Source of the DNA: a virus
Reading direction: 5' to 3' (one strand)
Virus record (IMG/VR): IMGVR_UViG_3300048813_000106
Span: 1 to 54,990 of that record
DNA length: 54,990 bases
Shown here: in pieces, positions 31,629-38,247 of the stretch
Numbering within the stretch: the stretch's first letter is position 1
How the letters are laid out: every line of letters begins with the position of its first letter
Translations under genes and position numbers: made by a program
Notes under the pieces: generated by a model
Seen by the model: only the letters and a program-made list of their open reading frames with translations
Databases searched by the model: none
Told to the model about the DNA's origin: nothing

Positions 31629-31790
31629 TTACGGACGGGGCGGCAAGACGCGTCTAAGCGGCCGAGAACGCTTACGGGGAGGTTTCCCTACCCTCACAGG
31701 CCCCATCGTCCTGAACAGGGGCTGCTGAGGCTCTCTGAGCCTCCTGAGGGCCTCGTCTAGACGACGCTGCATCTCACGGGAGTCGCTCAC
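31629..31790 (-). CDS. Arg/Pro-rich basic protein, 53 aa
   Basis: GTG at 31790 is in GTGA with the stop of the upstream gene. The sequence is helical (EMQRRLDEALRRLREPQQ), then very basic (GKPPRKRSRPLRRVLPPRP). Nucleic acid binding is possible. It is the last of the chain of coupled small genes on this strand. Confidence 0.5.
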   Translation of the reverse strand: MSDSREMQRRLDEALRRLREPQQPLFRTMGPVRVGKPPRKRSRPLRRVLPPRP

Positions 31791-32083
31791 ACCGCATCCA
31801 CGATCGTGACGACGCCCTCGCCAGTCGCGCAGTCGAAGTCCACCATATTGCCGTCCTGGCGCCCAGTGACGCGACCACGACGAAGCGGCGGCCCACGGTG
31901 GTAGCGACCTTTGGCGAAGATTGTGAGGTAGGCGACCATGCGAACGGGGCGCGCGATCTCGTGCCACTCCTGCAAGTAGAGACTCAAGTCCTGGCGCTCT
32001 GCCCTGATTTCAACGCCACGGCCCGCAGGCACTGGGACCCCGTCGATAGACGGGCTCTCGATAAGGACGATCCTCTCGCTCAC
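31787..32083 (-). CDS. Small protein, paralogue of the 42373-42675 gene, 98 aa
   Basis: Shares with the second copy S-x-x-I-D-G-x-P-V/L-PAGRGVE, the segment R-x-VAY-x-T-x-F-x-x-G-x-Y-x-R, and a C-terminal TGEG. This is homology inside the window. All-beta character. Role unknown, but two retained copies in different operons suggest it matters in both the late and the early programme. Confidence 0.6.
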   Translation of the reverse strand: MSERIVLIESPSIDGVPVPAGRGVEIRAERQDLSLYLQEWHEIARPVRMVAYLTIFAKGRYHRGPPLRRGRVTGRQDGNMVDFDCATGEGVVTIVDAV

Positions 32084-32301
32084 GGGGCGTGCGCCTTCAG
32101 ACGGTCGTAGGCGCTCTGCACCGCAGCGTCGAAGCCCTTAGCTTTGCCGCCAACAACCTCAGAGCCCCCTGCGCCCTCCTCGACACCCTCGTAGACCGTG
32201 ACGCGCCACCTACGGCCGCGTGGTGCGCCGTACACCAGCGCGCACTCCAACCCGTACCCAAGCTCTTCGCAAGCCTCCGCGAGCTGATGCAGAGCGCTCA
32301 T
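32080..32301 (-). CDS. Hypothetical protein, 73 aa
   Basis: Start overlaps the upstream gene, stop overlaps the next start. The pattern LAEACEELGYGLECALVYGA ... RWRVTVYEG, then SAYDRLKAH, is alpha-beta-alpha as in small double-stranded-RNA-binding-like folds. This is only a similarity in order of elements. Unknown function. Confidence 0.55.
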   Translation of the reverse strand: MSALHQLAEACEELGYGLECALVYGAPRGRRWRVTVYEGVEEGAGGSEVVGGKAKGFDAAVQSAYDRLKAHAP

Positions 32302-32579
32302 ACCGGCCCTCCTGCCAACCCAAGCCCGGACGCTCTCGCCAAAGCCGCGTCCACCAGCTCCAAACGCTCAGGCTGCCTAGCCAGCGAATCCCACTCCCGC
32401 AAAGTCATCGACGCGTGCCCCGAAGGCAACGCCTCCCACAACACATCCCACAACCGGCTCCACTCCCTGTACCCCTCGCCATAAGGGGACGCGACCGAGT
32501 GCAGGGCCTTGTGTACGGGGCGGCCCTCAGCTACGAGGGAACGGATCGCGGACAGGGGCATCACTAGATCGAGAGTCAT
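32298..32579 (-). CDS. Hypothetical protein, 93 aa
   Basis: Coupled by overlap on both sides. Helical protein with EWSRLWDVLWEALPSGHAS and LVDAALARASGLGL. Several Trp residues. Not recognised. Confidence 0.55.
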   Translation of the reverse strand: MTLDLVMPLSAIRSLVAEGRPVHKALHSVASPYGEGYREWSRLWDVLWEALPSGHASMTLREWDSLARQPERLELVDAALARASGLGLAGGPV

Positions 32580-32866
32580 CGGTCCTCCACAACGCGGACG
32601 CCCAGGTCTGCCAGCCGTAGCTCCGCATCATCAATATCGGCGATCCGCTCGTACTCCTCCACGAACTGGCGAGTCGCCACCACCTGATAGCGGCGAGGGC
32701 CGACGTAACACCACCAGTCGAGTTTGAACCCGAACCTCAGCGCCTTCCAGCGAGGAAGCGGAATGGTCCACCCCTTGGCTAGGCGAGCGAGTTCGTGGAG
32801 CTGGCGAAAGCGGACCTCCTGAGTGCCGCGAGGTAGCTTCCATTCATGCCCTTCGGGGCCACTCAT
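32576..32866 (-). CDS. Hypothetical protein, 96 aa
   Basis: ATG at 32866 overlaps the upstream stop. The centre (WKALRFGFKLDWWCYVGPRR) is beta-rich with Trp, and the end (FVEEYERIADIDDAELRLAD) is helical and acidic. Not recognised. Confidence 0.55.
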   Translation of the reverse strand: MSGPEGHEWKLPRGTQEVRFRQLHELARLAKGWTIPLPRWKALRFGFKLDWWCYVGPRRYQVVATRQFVEEYERIADIDDAELRLADLGVRVVEDR

Positions 32867-33126
32867 CTCTTCCCCTCCAGCAGCCGACGAGCCTCAGCCA
32901 TCAACGCGTCAGCCTCAACTTCGGAGTGCGCGTGAATCCTGACCCTCTCGCCGCTCCGCAGGGCCTCAGCTATCGCGGCAATCATCAGCAGGCGGCGACC
33001 GAGTGGACGACCGCCGCCAACCACCAGGTAACGCGGCATGCCCTCATAGAACGCCTTCTGCCACGGCAAAGGCTCAGCGAGCGGCTCGCCAAGGGTGGCG
33101 CGTATGAACTCGGCGGGGTCCATCAT
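32863..33126 (-). CDS. P-loop-remnant protein, 87 aa
   Basis: The sequence DPAEFIRATLGEPLAEPLPW, then QKAFYEGMPRYLVVGGGRPL and GRRLLM, follows the start of a terminase/helicase ATPase (adenine-binding PWQ, then strand and P-loop). But the P-loop reads GGGRPLGRR, where Lys-Thr/Ser is replaced, and no Walker B follows. The size matches a small family I know from actinophages. It may be a reduced nucleotide-binding module or regulator rather than a fragment. Starts and stops overlap its neighbours. Confidence 0.6.
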   Translation of the reverse strand: MMDPAEFIRATLGEPLAEPLPWQKAFYEGMPRYLVVGGGRPLGRRLLMIAAIAEALRSGERVRIHAHSEVEADALMAEARRLLEGKR

Positions 33127-33362
33127 GCGGAGCGCTCTATGCGTAGGAGTCTGTTCGCGTAGCGGTAAGACAACCCCTGGCCTCGGTCGAGGATCGCCGA
33201 CGAAGCCGCGAGCTTCTCAGCCATCGTCGGCATCCAGGAAGCGGGAAACCACCACGGCAGCCGGATCACCGCGTGAGTCTCGGACTCCTCAACCACACGG
33301 AAGCCGAGGAGTCGCCCTTCCCAGCCGATACGCACATCCCCATTGCCATCTACACGCTTCAC
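33123..33362 (-). CDS. Hypothetical protein, 79 aa
   Basis: GTG at 33362 is in GTGA with the upstream stop. Mixed sequence GWEGRLLGFRVVEESETHAV, RLPWWFPASWMP, then a helical end YRYANRLLRIERSA. Unknown function. Confidence 0.55.
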   Translation of the reverse strand: MKRVDGNGDVRIGWEGRLLGFRVVEESETHAVIRLPWWFPASWMPTMAEKLAASSAILDRGQGLSYRYANRLLRIERSA

Positions 33363-34102
33363 GACCTCGCCTCCAGCAGCCGCTCTAGCCGGTCATGCCA
33401 AGCACGATGAACCTCCGTGTAGTCCTCGATGGCCTCGATAGCGGAGCCTTCCGGCCCAAGCGCGCTTATCGCGGCACCGCAGAGAGCGCAGTATTGGACG
33501 ACGAGATCGTCGCCGTGAAAGGAGGGAGAGCTGCCGATCCTGCCCGTGACCATCTCCCGTGTCACACGCGGAGCGTCAAGAGTCTCGACTTTCCAGGGAC
33601 AACGCCGCTCTGGGCACTTGCCTTCAACCATCGGCACGTCGTGCTCAGGGCAGCGGAACTGCGGATCGGCAAGCCGTGCGGCCTTCTCCCCCGCAAAGAC
33701 CGCCTCAGGCTCCGCTACGGGCACGGGGTCGGCTATCTCACGGGCTAGGGAGGCTAGCTCGTCCATCGCGATGGAGTCTCGCTCGTTGTCGCGTAGGAAG
33801 TCCGCCAGCTTCGAGCGATAGTCACCGCCGGGGGTCGTGTGTTCGACAAACACTCCGGACCACCGCTCGTGGTTCTCGGGGATGACCTGCAAAACGAGCG
33901 TCCGACAACGCTTCCCACGAAGATTGCGGATCTTGTCGCGCCAGACCTCGCCCTCACGAGGAGGACCACCAGCCACGGCCGGTTCCGCAGCTTCAAGGAT
34001 CTGCCTCGCGGCGTTGCGCACCACGGCAGGCATCAGGTCATCGAGCCTCGGCCCCATAGCGACTCTCAGCGCCTGCTCCGCTACATCCAGACGGTCACTC
34101 AC
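33359..34102 (-). CDS. Cys-containing hypothetical protein, 247 aa
   Basis: Largest protein of this small-gene block. N-terminal helices, then EVWRDKIRNLRGKRCRTLVL, SKLADFLRDNERDSIAMD, and two possible zinc knuckles, CPEHDVPMVEGKCPERRC and QYCALC. No catalytic motif seen. The zinc sites suggest nucleic acid or protein binding. Starts overlap the upstream membrane-protein gene. Confidence 0.6.
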   Translation of the reverse strand: MSDRLDVAEQALRVAMGPRLDDLMPAVVRNAARQILEAAEPAVAGGPPREGEVWRDKIRNLRGKRCRTLVLQVIPENHERWSGVFVEHTTPGGDYRSKLADFLRDNERDSIAMDELASLAREIADPVPVAEPEAVFAGEKAARLADPQFRCPEHDVPMVEGKCPERRCPWKVETLDAPRVTREMVTGRIGSSPSFHGDDLVVQYCALCGAAISALGPEGSAIEAIEDYTEVHRAWHDRLERLLEARS

Positions 34103-34362
34103 GGCACATACCCCACATAGCCATCCCGGCAGACCACCACAGCACGATTCAAGATCGGCTCAAGGACACTCACATTCGCGACCCCATCATGACGGACACA
34201 CACGCCACGTATCTGCCCCGAGGACGGCGTTTCCTCAGCAAAAGCAAGAAGCCAGACACCAAAGGCCACCGCGATCACCATAAGGACCACGACCGGCAGC
34301 AACAAGGGATGCATAGATCGCGAGGGAGTCTCCGGCGCCCACGTCTTTGCCGTGGCGCTCAC
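34099..34362 (-). CDS. Single-span membrane protein, 87 aa
   Basis: GTG at 34362 in GTGA with the upstream stop. Residues about 17-42 (HPLLLPVVVLMVIAVAFGVW) form one membrane helix. The C-terminal half has two Cys (CVRH and VVCRDG) and would probably be outside the cell. Unknown function. Confidence 0.6.
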   Translation of the reverse strand: MSATAKTWAPETPSRSMHPLLLPVVVLMVIAVAFGVWLLAFAEETPSSGQIRGVCVRHDGVANVSVLEPILNRAVVVCRDGYVGYVP

Positions 34363-34538
34363 GGCTTCGTCTTGCCGAACGTACCATCCGGGTGCGCCCC
34401 AGGCCCACGCTTGATCGGCGCTTCCTGCAAACGCCTGTTTCGCTCGTCAACCAGCCTGCGCCGGGCTTCCTGCTCGGCCGTTGGGCCTTTCTGAGCGAGA
34501 CGCTTCGCCTGAGCCGCGATATCCGTAGGCCTGCTCAC
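34359..34538 (-). CDS. Basic helical protein, 59 aa
   Basis: GTG at 34538 overlaps the upstream stop (GTGA), the stop overlaps the next GTG. The sequence IAAQAKRLAQKGPTAEQEAR, then RNRRLQEAPIKRGPGAHPDG, TFGKTKP is a charged helix with a basic tail. It was found by reading the gap between two coupled genes. Unknown function. Confidence 0.55.
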   Translation of the reverse strand: MSRPTDIAAQAKRLAQKGPTAEQEARRRLVDERNRRLQEAPIKRGPGAHPDGTFGKTKP

Positions 34539-34780
34539 AGCCCCTCCGGAACGCCAAGCGACAAGCCATCGAGGTCGCCGAGGAAGAGATCAGGAGCGTC
34601 GGCAAGCGTGAGATGCGCGGCAGCGCCGCGCTCGACCACCACGGCTGCGGCGATCCGCGCGCTCCCTACCGGCTCCCCGTCGAGGGTCAAGGGAACTCGA
34701 TGGCCCTGCAGCCCATCGAGCACATCGCCACCGAACCGGCCCCCGAATGGCGCTGAGTAGCGAAACGTGAACATGCTCAT
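34535..34780 (-). CDS. Hypothetical protein, 81 aa
   Basis: ATG at 34780 is in ATGA with the upstream stop. Beta-rich N-terminus (MFTFRYSAPFGG) and hydrophobic, Ala/Asp/Leu-rich C-terminus ending in LDGLSLGVPEG. Not recognised. Confidence 0.55.
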   Translation of the reverse strand: MSMFTFRYSAPFGGRFGGDVLDGLQGHRVPLTLDGEPVGSARIAAAVVVERGAAAHLTLADAPDLFLGDLDGLSLGVPEGL

Positions 34781-35094
34781 CGCTTGCCCCTGGACGCTTT
34801 AGGAAACGCACCCCGACCAGACATCTCAGCAAGAGTCCTACCCACCCGAGCCTGCGGCGCGCCACCCTCACGACCCGGCTCATAAGCAACCGAGCCGACC
34901 TCTGCCGGTTCAACGACCGGCCCACGACCACGCGCAGGCTCCGCGTCAGCAACAACCCTCTCCATATCACCCAACCCAGCATCACCAATCTCACGACGCA
35001 CAAGCTCACGCACCCACGTCGCCGCAGGAACCCCACCACGCAACTCATTCAAAGCATCGCGCTCCACATCCGACAAAGTCACTTTCAACAACAT
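34777..35094 (-). CDS. Ribbon-helix-helix-like DNA-binding protein, 105 aa
   Basis: ATG at 35094. The N-terminus MLLKVTLSDVERDALNELRG then ATWVRELVRREI is a short strand and two helices, the ribbon-helix-helix (CopG/Arc-like) layout. The remaining 60 residues are disordered and end with a basic patch, GAFPKASRGKR. Likely a transcription regulator of the small-gene operon that it heads. The upstream region holds repeated GTAC sites that could be its operator. Confidence 0.6.
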   Translation of the reverse strand: MLLKVTLSDVERDALNELRGGVPAATWVRELVRREIGDAGLGDMERVVADAEPARGRGPVVEPAEVGSVAYEPGREGGAPQARVGRTLAEMSGRGAFPKASRGKR

Positions 35095-35302
35095 GGGACC
35101 AATAGTACCACAAGCCCCACCAGTACGGGCCATAAGACCAAACCCAGCACCGTACAAAAAACCAGAAGCCCAAACAAAGCGACCCGTAAAAACCACGGCG
35201 CCTGCCCGGCGGGGTACTACCGATTGAGGCTTCGATAATTCTGCCGAATGGTCTTTATGTGCGTGGAGGGCCGGCGTGCCGTGAGAGCGGCGTGTAGAGC
35301 CT
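35095..35302 (-). promoter_or_regulatory. Probable promoter/operator region of the small-gene operon
   Basis: The 208 bases upstream of the RHH gene have no ORF and are locally A/C-rich on the plus strand. GTAC occurs at 35105, 35123, 35152 and 35214, mostly followed on the minus strand by a TG-containing context. TACTAT on the minus strand about 10-15 bases above the start could be a -10, but no good -35 was seen. Confidence 0.35.
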
Positions 35303-35932
35303 CTAAGGCCCTGTGCCTGGCCCGATGGACCGGAGGTGCTGTCCGAGGAACCGTAGGGCCTCACGCTGCACCTCAGGGGGCAGCCCCAAAGCCTTCTCAG
35401 CCAACGCCATCCTCGCAGCGGCAGCCAGGAGGCCCATGGACTCTTCCTCCATAGCGAGACGCTTCGTAGACACACCAGCGTCGATAGCGTGCTTCGACAC
35501 ACGATCCCACCGTACAGCAGCCTTGTCCATCTCTTCCATGTACGGGTGGATCGCAGCTTCGCCCTTATGGTTCTGCCACAACAACAGATCCCCACTGTCC
35601 ACGAGCTGCTCACAAGCCAGCTTCCAAGTCGCATAGCTAAGAGCCTCAAACCTAAGCAGAGCCTCAATATGCGCCAACGGATCGGACCCCAGCTCAGCAA
35701 GCCACGGCTGCGCCTCAGCCTCCCTCGCAGCCCACTGCAAAGCCGTCTCACGCGCAAGACGCTCAGCAGCCTTCTCACGCACACGTTTCGTCACACCATG
35801 CGACGTACAAATCGTCGCGCCCTTCAACGGCCTCCGCGTACAACGCTCCCCAGCACGCTCATGACTCGCCCTGAACACATGCACACACTGATACGGAAAC
35901 ACCGTCTGCGCAGGCAAAACCCCCGAACCCAT
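35303..35932 (-). CDS. Possible terminase small subunit, 209 aa
   Basis: The N-terminus carries CVHVFRASHERAGERCTRRP, then ATICTSHG. This C...C...C-x-x-HG arrangement is seen in phage proteins that precede terminases, after which a helical region follows (VREKAAERLARETALQWAAR). The end RMALAEKALGLPPEVQREAL is helical too. Assigned by pattern only. It is separated from terL by some 8 kb, which is unusual. Confidence 0.5.
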   Translation of the reverse strand: MGSGVLPAQTVFPYQCVHVFRASHERAGERCTRRPLKGATICTSHGVTKRVREKAAERLARETALQWAAREAEAQPWLAELGSDPLAHIEALLRFEALSYATWKLACEQLVDSGDLLLWQNHKGEAAIHPYMEEMDKAAVRWDRVSKHAIDAGVSTKRLAMEEESMGLLAAAARMALAEKALGLPPEVQREALRFLGQHLRSIGPGTGP

Positions 35933-36004
35933 AGGCCCATCCTACCCAGAAGCACCCACAACGCCACACGCAGCGGACGCGAGAACGGCTCCTGTCATCG
36001 TCGT

Positions 36005-36355
36005 CTAGAGGTGTGGGTGGGTGGCGTGGGGCATTTCGAGCGCGTCTTTGCGTATGGCGGCGCCTGCTGCTTTGTCTCTGCTCGTGGCTCTGGAGGGTCG
36101 CAGGGCTTCTGTGAGTGCTGCGTCGTAGCCCGGCGCTATGCAGTGGCGTCTGTCGGGGGTCGTGGTGTTCGCTGGCGGGGTAGCGCTGTAGTGCGTGTGG
36201 TAGAGGATTAGTTTGCCGGTGCCCTCGCAGGTGTGGCAGAGGTGTCCGTCTATGAAGCGTTCCACGAGCCCTTGGGCGTACAGCATGCGCTCGCGGCCAC
36301 GGCCCTTGCAGTCGGGGCAGAGTTTGTCCGCTAGCGTGATGTCGGGAGCGTGCAT
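36005..36355 (-). CDS. DnaJ-type zinc-finger protein, 116 aa
   Basis: ATG at 36355 has GGAGG 6 bases upstream. Two C-x-x-C-x-G-x-G repeats, CPDCKGRGRE and CHTCEGTGKL, 27 residues apart, could bind one zinc as in the DnaJ cysteine-rich region. The C-terminal half is disordered and His/Thr-rich. The J domain is missing, so it is not a co-chaperone proper. Confidence 0.65.
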   Translation of the reverse strand: MHAPDITLADKLCPDCKGRGRERMLYAQGLVERFIDGHLCHTCEGTGKLILYHTHYSATPPANTTTPDRRHCIAPGYDAALTEALRPSRATSRDKAAGAAIRKDALEMPHATHPHL

Positions 36356-36507
36356 GCGGGCCTCCGGAGGGGTGGTGTAGAGATAGTTCGGGTAGTGGCT
36401 AGGCGCGCCGCATTGGCCTTGCTGGCGGTGCCTGGTTGGGCAATGTAGCACGGAGCACCAGTGCGATTTCGCCTACGCCTTCGATTCCGGTCGGGGCGCT
36501 TTGCGTC
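36356..36507. other. Non-coding gap of 152 bases
   Basis: Between the DnaJ-like gene and the 36508-36678 gene. A plus-strand frame from 36436 exists but has no ribosome site and unlikely composition. I see no terminator or promoter with certainty. Confidence 0.3.
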
Positions 36508-36678
36508 TCAGGGCCGGAGCTGCAGGACGAACGCAGCGACCATCAGCAGAGTCACGAGACCGTAGGCGAAGCGCCGAGGCCACCGTCGTACAGGCCGGTA
36601 GTAGCGGCGCAGCATGGACGCACACGCTGATTCATCGCACGCTCGCTGCCAGTCCTGGACGCTATGAAGGTCGCCCAC
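36508..36678 (-). CDS. Small membrane protein, 56 aa
   Basis: GTG at 36678, three bases after the upstream stop. The sequence begins MGDLHSVQDWQRACDE and ends with a basic stretch (RRYYRPVRRWPRRF) followed by one membrane helix (GLVTLLMVAAFVLQL). By the positive-inside rule the N-terminus is in the cytoplasm. Unknown function. Confidence 0.5.
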   Translation of the reverse strand: MGDLHSVQDWQRACDESACASMLRRYYRPVRRWPRRFAYGLVTLLMVAAFVLQLRP

Positions 36679-36680
36679 GG

Positions 36681-36926
36681 CTAGAAGATCCTTTGGTCGC
36701 TACGACGGCCTGAGCCGCCGCACGCGTGGCATCTGTGGAGGTCGTCGGGGCAGTTGCCTAGCGGATCGGAGCCTTCGTCGCAGGTACCCTCGCCGCCGCA
36801 GTGCGTGCAGCCCCACTCTGGATCGAACTCGTAGTCGTCGCATGAGCACTCCTCGCAGGAACCCGAATGGAAGAAGTCGGCATGCCCGCATTTGCAGGTA
36901 TCGCCCTTGATGTCCTCGCCTCTCAC
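36681..36926 (-). CDS. Cys-rich zinc-binding protein, 81 aa
   Basis: GTG at 36926 is in GTGA with the upstream stop, with GGAAGG before it. Four Cys clusters: CKCGH, CEECSC, CTHCGGEGTC, and CHACGGSG near the end. It fits small phage proteins with C-x-x-C-G-G-x-G knuckles and the ending S-x-x-R-S-D-Q-R-I-F. It may bind two zinc ions. Unknown role. Confidence 0.65.
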   Translation of the reverse strand: MRGEDIKGDTCKCGHADFFHSGSCEECSCDDYEFDPEWGCTHCGGEGTCDEGSDPLGNCPDDLHRCHACGGSGRRSDQRIF

Positions 36927-37165
36927 TTCGCTGCCTTCCATGTAGCCAGCCGTCCCGTCTCCGTCAACCACCAAGCCAACGGACGCCCACGAGCCGACTC
37001 ATCCCGCACACCACGCAACAAGCCCTCACGCTCCAATCTGCGCAGGAGCTTGGAGAGCTGCCCACGATCCGACACACCCACCTCGTGGCCTATCTGCACG
37101 TTCGAGGACCCAGGGTGATGTTCGATGGCTTCTAGGACCGCTCTTGTACGGGCTGTGCGTCTCAT
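36923..37165 (-). CDS. Winged-helix DNA-binding protein, 80 aa
   Basis: ATG at 37165 overlaps the upstream stop (ATGA). The order VLEAIEHHPGSSNVQIGHEV, then SDRGQLSKLLRRLEREGLL and a wing with RGRPLAWWLTETGR is that of MarR/ArsR-like winged helix domains. Probably a transcription regulator. It sits near the divergent promoter region at 37390-37504. Confidence 0.75.
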   Translation of the reverse strand: MRRTARTRAVLEAIEHHPGSSNVQIGHEVGVSDRGQLSKLLRRLEREGLLRGVRDESARGRPLAWWLTETGRLATWKAAK

Positions 37166-37389
37166 GGGACGCGCTCCCAGGCCGTCAGCTCGCTAGGTAG
37201 GCGCCGCAATCGTCGCACCCCTCCGTGGGGCCAGAGCCACCTCCACAGCCCCTCATCGCCCACCGGGGAAAGCCAGAGCCACACAGTGCCGTCGAGCCGC
37301 GATGAGGTAGAGCTAACGCGCCAAATACGTCCCGTGCGAGAACGCCTAGGCCGCAAATGGTCGCCCACTCGCAGCCTCCCCTCAATCAT
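37162..37389 (-). CDS. Hypothetical protein, 75 aa
   Basis: First gene of the minus-strand set reading away from the divergent promoter region. Trp/Arg-rich beta-type sequence such as RTGRIWRVSSTSSRLDGTVW and RWLWPHGGVRRLRRLPSEL. Not recognised. Confidence 0.55.
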   Translation of the reverse strand: MIEGRLRVGDHLRPRRSRTGRIWRVSSTSSRLDGTVWLWLSPVGDEGLWRWLWPHGGVRRLRRLPSELTAWERVP

Positions 37390-37441
37390 GGCCAGTTCCT
37401 TCGCTCATGCTTGCCAGCATACACCACTTCCCAACTCTTTG

Positions 37442-37488
37442 TTGACAAGAACGTGGAAAGCGTGCTACCTTGTTCTCGTTACCGGAAC
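37442..37488 (+). promoter_or_regulatory. Promoter with shared downstream element GTTACCGGAAC
   Basis: TTGACA at 37442-37447 and TACCTT at 37466-37471, spacer 18. Twelve bases after the start of the -10 box comes GTTACCGGAAC (37478-37488). The same combination recurs at 51042-51065 (minus) and 54151-54173 (plus). AGGAGG and the ATG at 37505 follow. It should drive the plus-strand early genes. Confidence 0.75.
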
Positions 37489-37504
37489 CTAGAGGAGGCC
37501 CACC

Positions 37505-37795
37505 ATGGCTAGCAGCACCGCATCAACCAAAGAGTTCGCCCCACGCGAGTTCAACCGCAACGATCAACACCTGACGCAGGAGGGCTATCGGCAGGAGTCA
37601 CACGCCCAACTGCAGCGCATGACGACAGACGCGGAATCGCTGACGCCCAACGATGCCCTACGCCTCGCTCAGCGCCTGCTCGTCGGGGTAGACGCCTACG
37701 GCATCCAGCAGCGCCCGGACTTCCAAAGCCCACAGGCGGTGCAGCGGTACGTCCGGAAAGCCATCGCAGCACTACGCGGACTAAGCCTCTCGTGA
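37505..37795 (+). CDS. Hypothetical protein, 96 aa
   Basis: First gene behind the TTGACA promoter, ATG with AGAGGAGG upstream. Acidic, helical protein with Gln-rich middle (RQESHAQLQRMTTDAESL) and an Arg/Ala-rich end. Not recognised. Its position suggests strong early expression. Confidence 0.65.
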   Translation: MASSTASTKEFAPREFNRNDQHLTQEGYRQESHAQLQRMTTDAESLTPNDALRLAQRLLVGVDAYGIQQRPDFQSPQAVQRYVRKAIAALRGLSLS

Positions 37796-38247
37796 GCACA
37801 CAGCTCGCAGCCGTCGCGAAGCTCGACCGCGACATCCAAGCCGAACAGGAGCACGACCGTCGCGTCCGTGAGCGCCGCACAGGCCAAGAACTCACCCGCC
37901 TAAGTGCCGAGGACAGCAGACACGAACCACGCCGACACGACGACGAAAGCGAGAGAGTGATGTCCAGCAAGATCACCCTATATCAGGGCCAGCGCCTAGG
38001 AGCATCGGGCGAGTTCGTCTACTCGCCTTGGCGCCACGGAGGATGGTACGTGGACAACGTGCGTTACCCAAGCGGAGCGGTCGGGTGCGTAAGCCGCAAC
38101 TATGCAGATCGGAAGTGGCGCATCGTCTGTGATGACCGTGGATACCCAGGCGGTCCCGTGGATTACACCTACGCCAACCGCGACGCAGCTGCGCGTGCAG
38201 AGCGCGAGCTGATCGCCGCAGGCCTCCTCGGAAAGGAGGACTCATGA
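37792..38247 (+). CDS. Conserved actinophage hypothetical protein, 151 aa
   Basis: GTG at 37792 is in GTGA with the upstream stop. The first 55 residues are a charged helix. From the internal ATG at 37960 the protein has a beta core, WRHGGWYVDNVRYPSGAVGC and RKWRIVCDDRGY, known to me from many actinobacteriophages with unknown role. Both starts are possible. Confidence 0.65.
   Translation: MSTQLAAVAKLDRDIQAEQEHDRRVRERRTGQELTRLSAEDSRHEPRRHDDESERVMSSKITLYQGQRLGASGEFVYSPWRHGGWYVDNVRYPSGAVGCVSRNYADRKWRIVCDDRGYPGGPVDYTYANRDAAARAERELIAAGLLGKEDS

Noticed and set aside
35095-35784. N-terminal extension of the RHH gene to 335 codons
   Set aside because: It runs antiparallel to nothing but through the frame-shifted reading of the 35303-35932 gene and is Arg/Leu/Ser-rich. 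The start at 35094 gives a normal RHH N-terminus.
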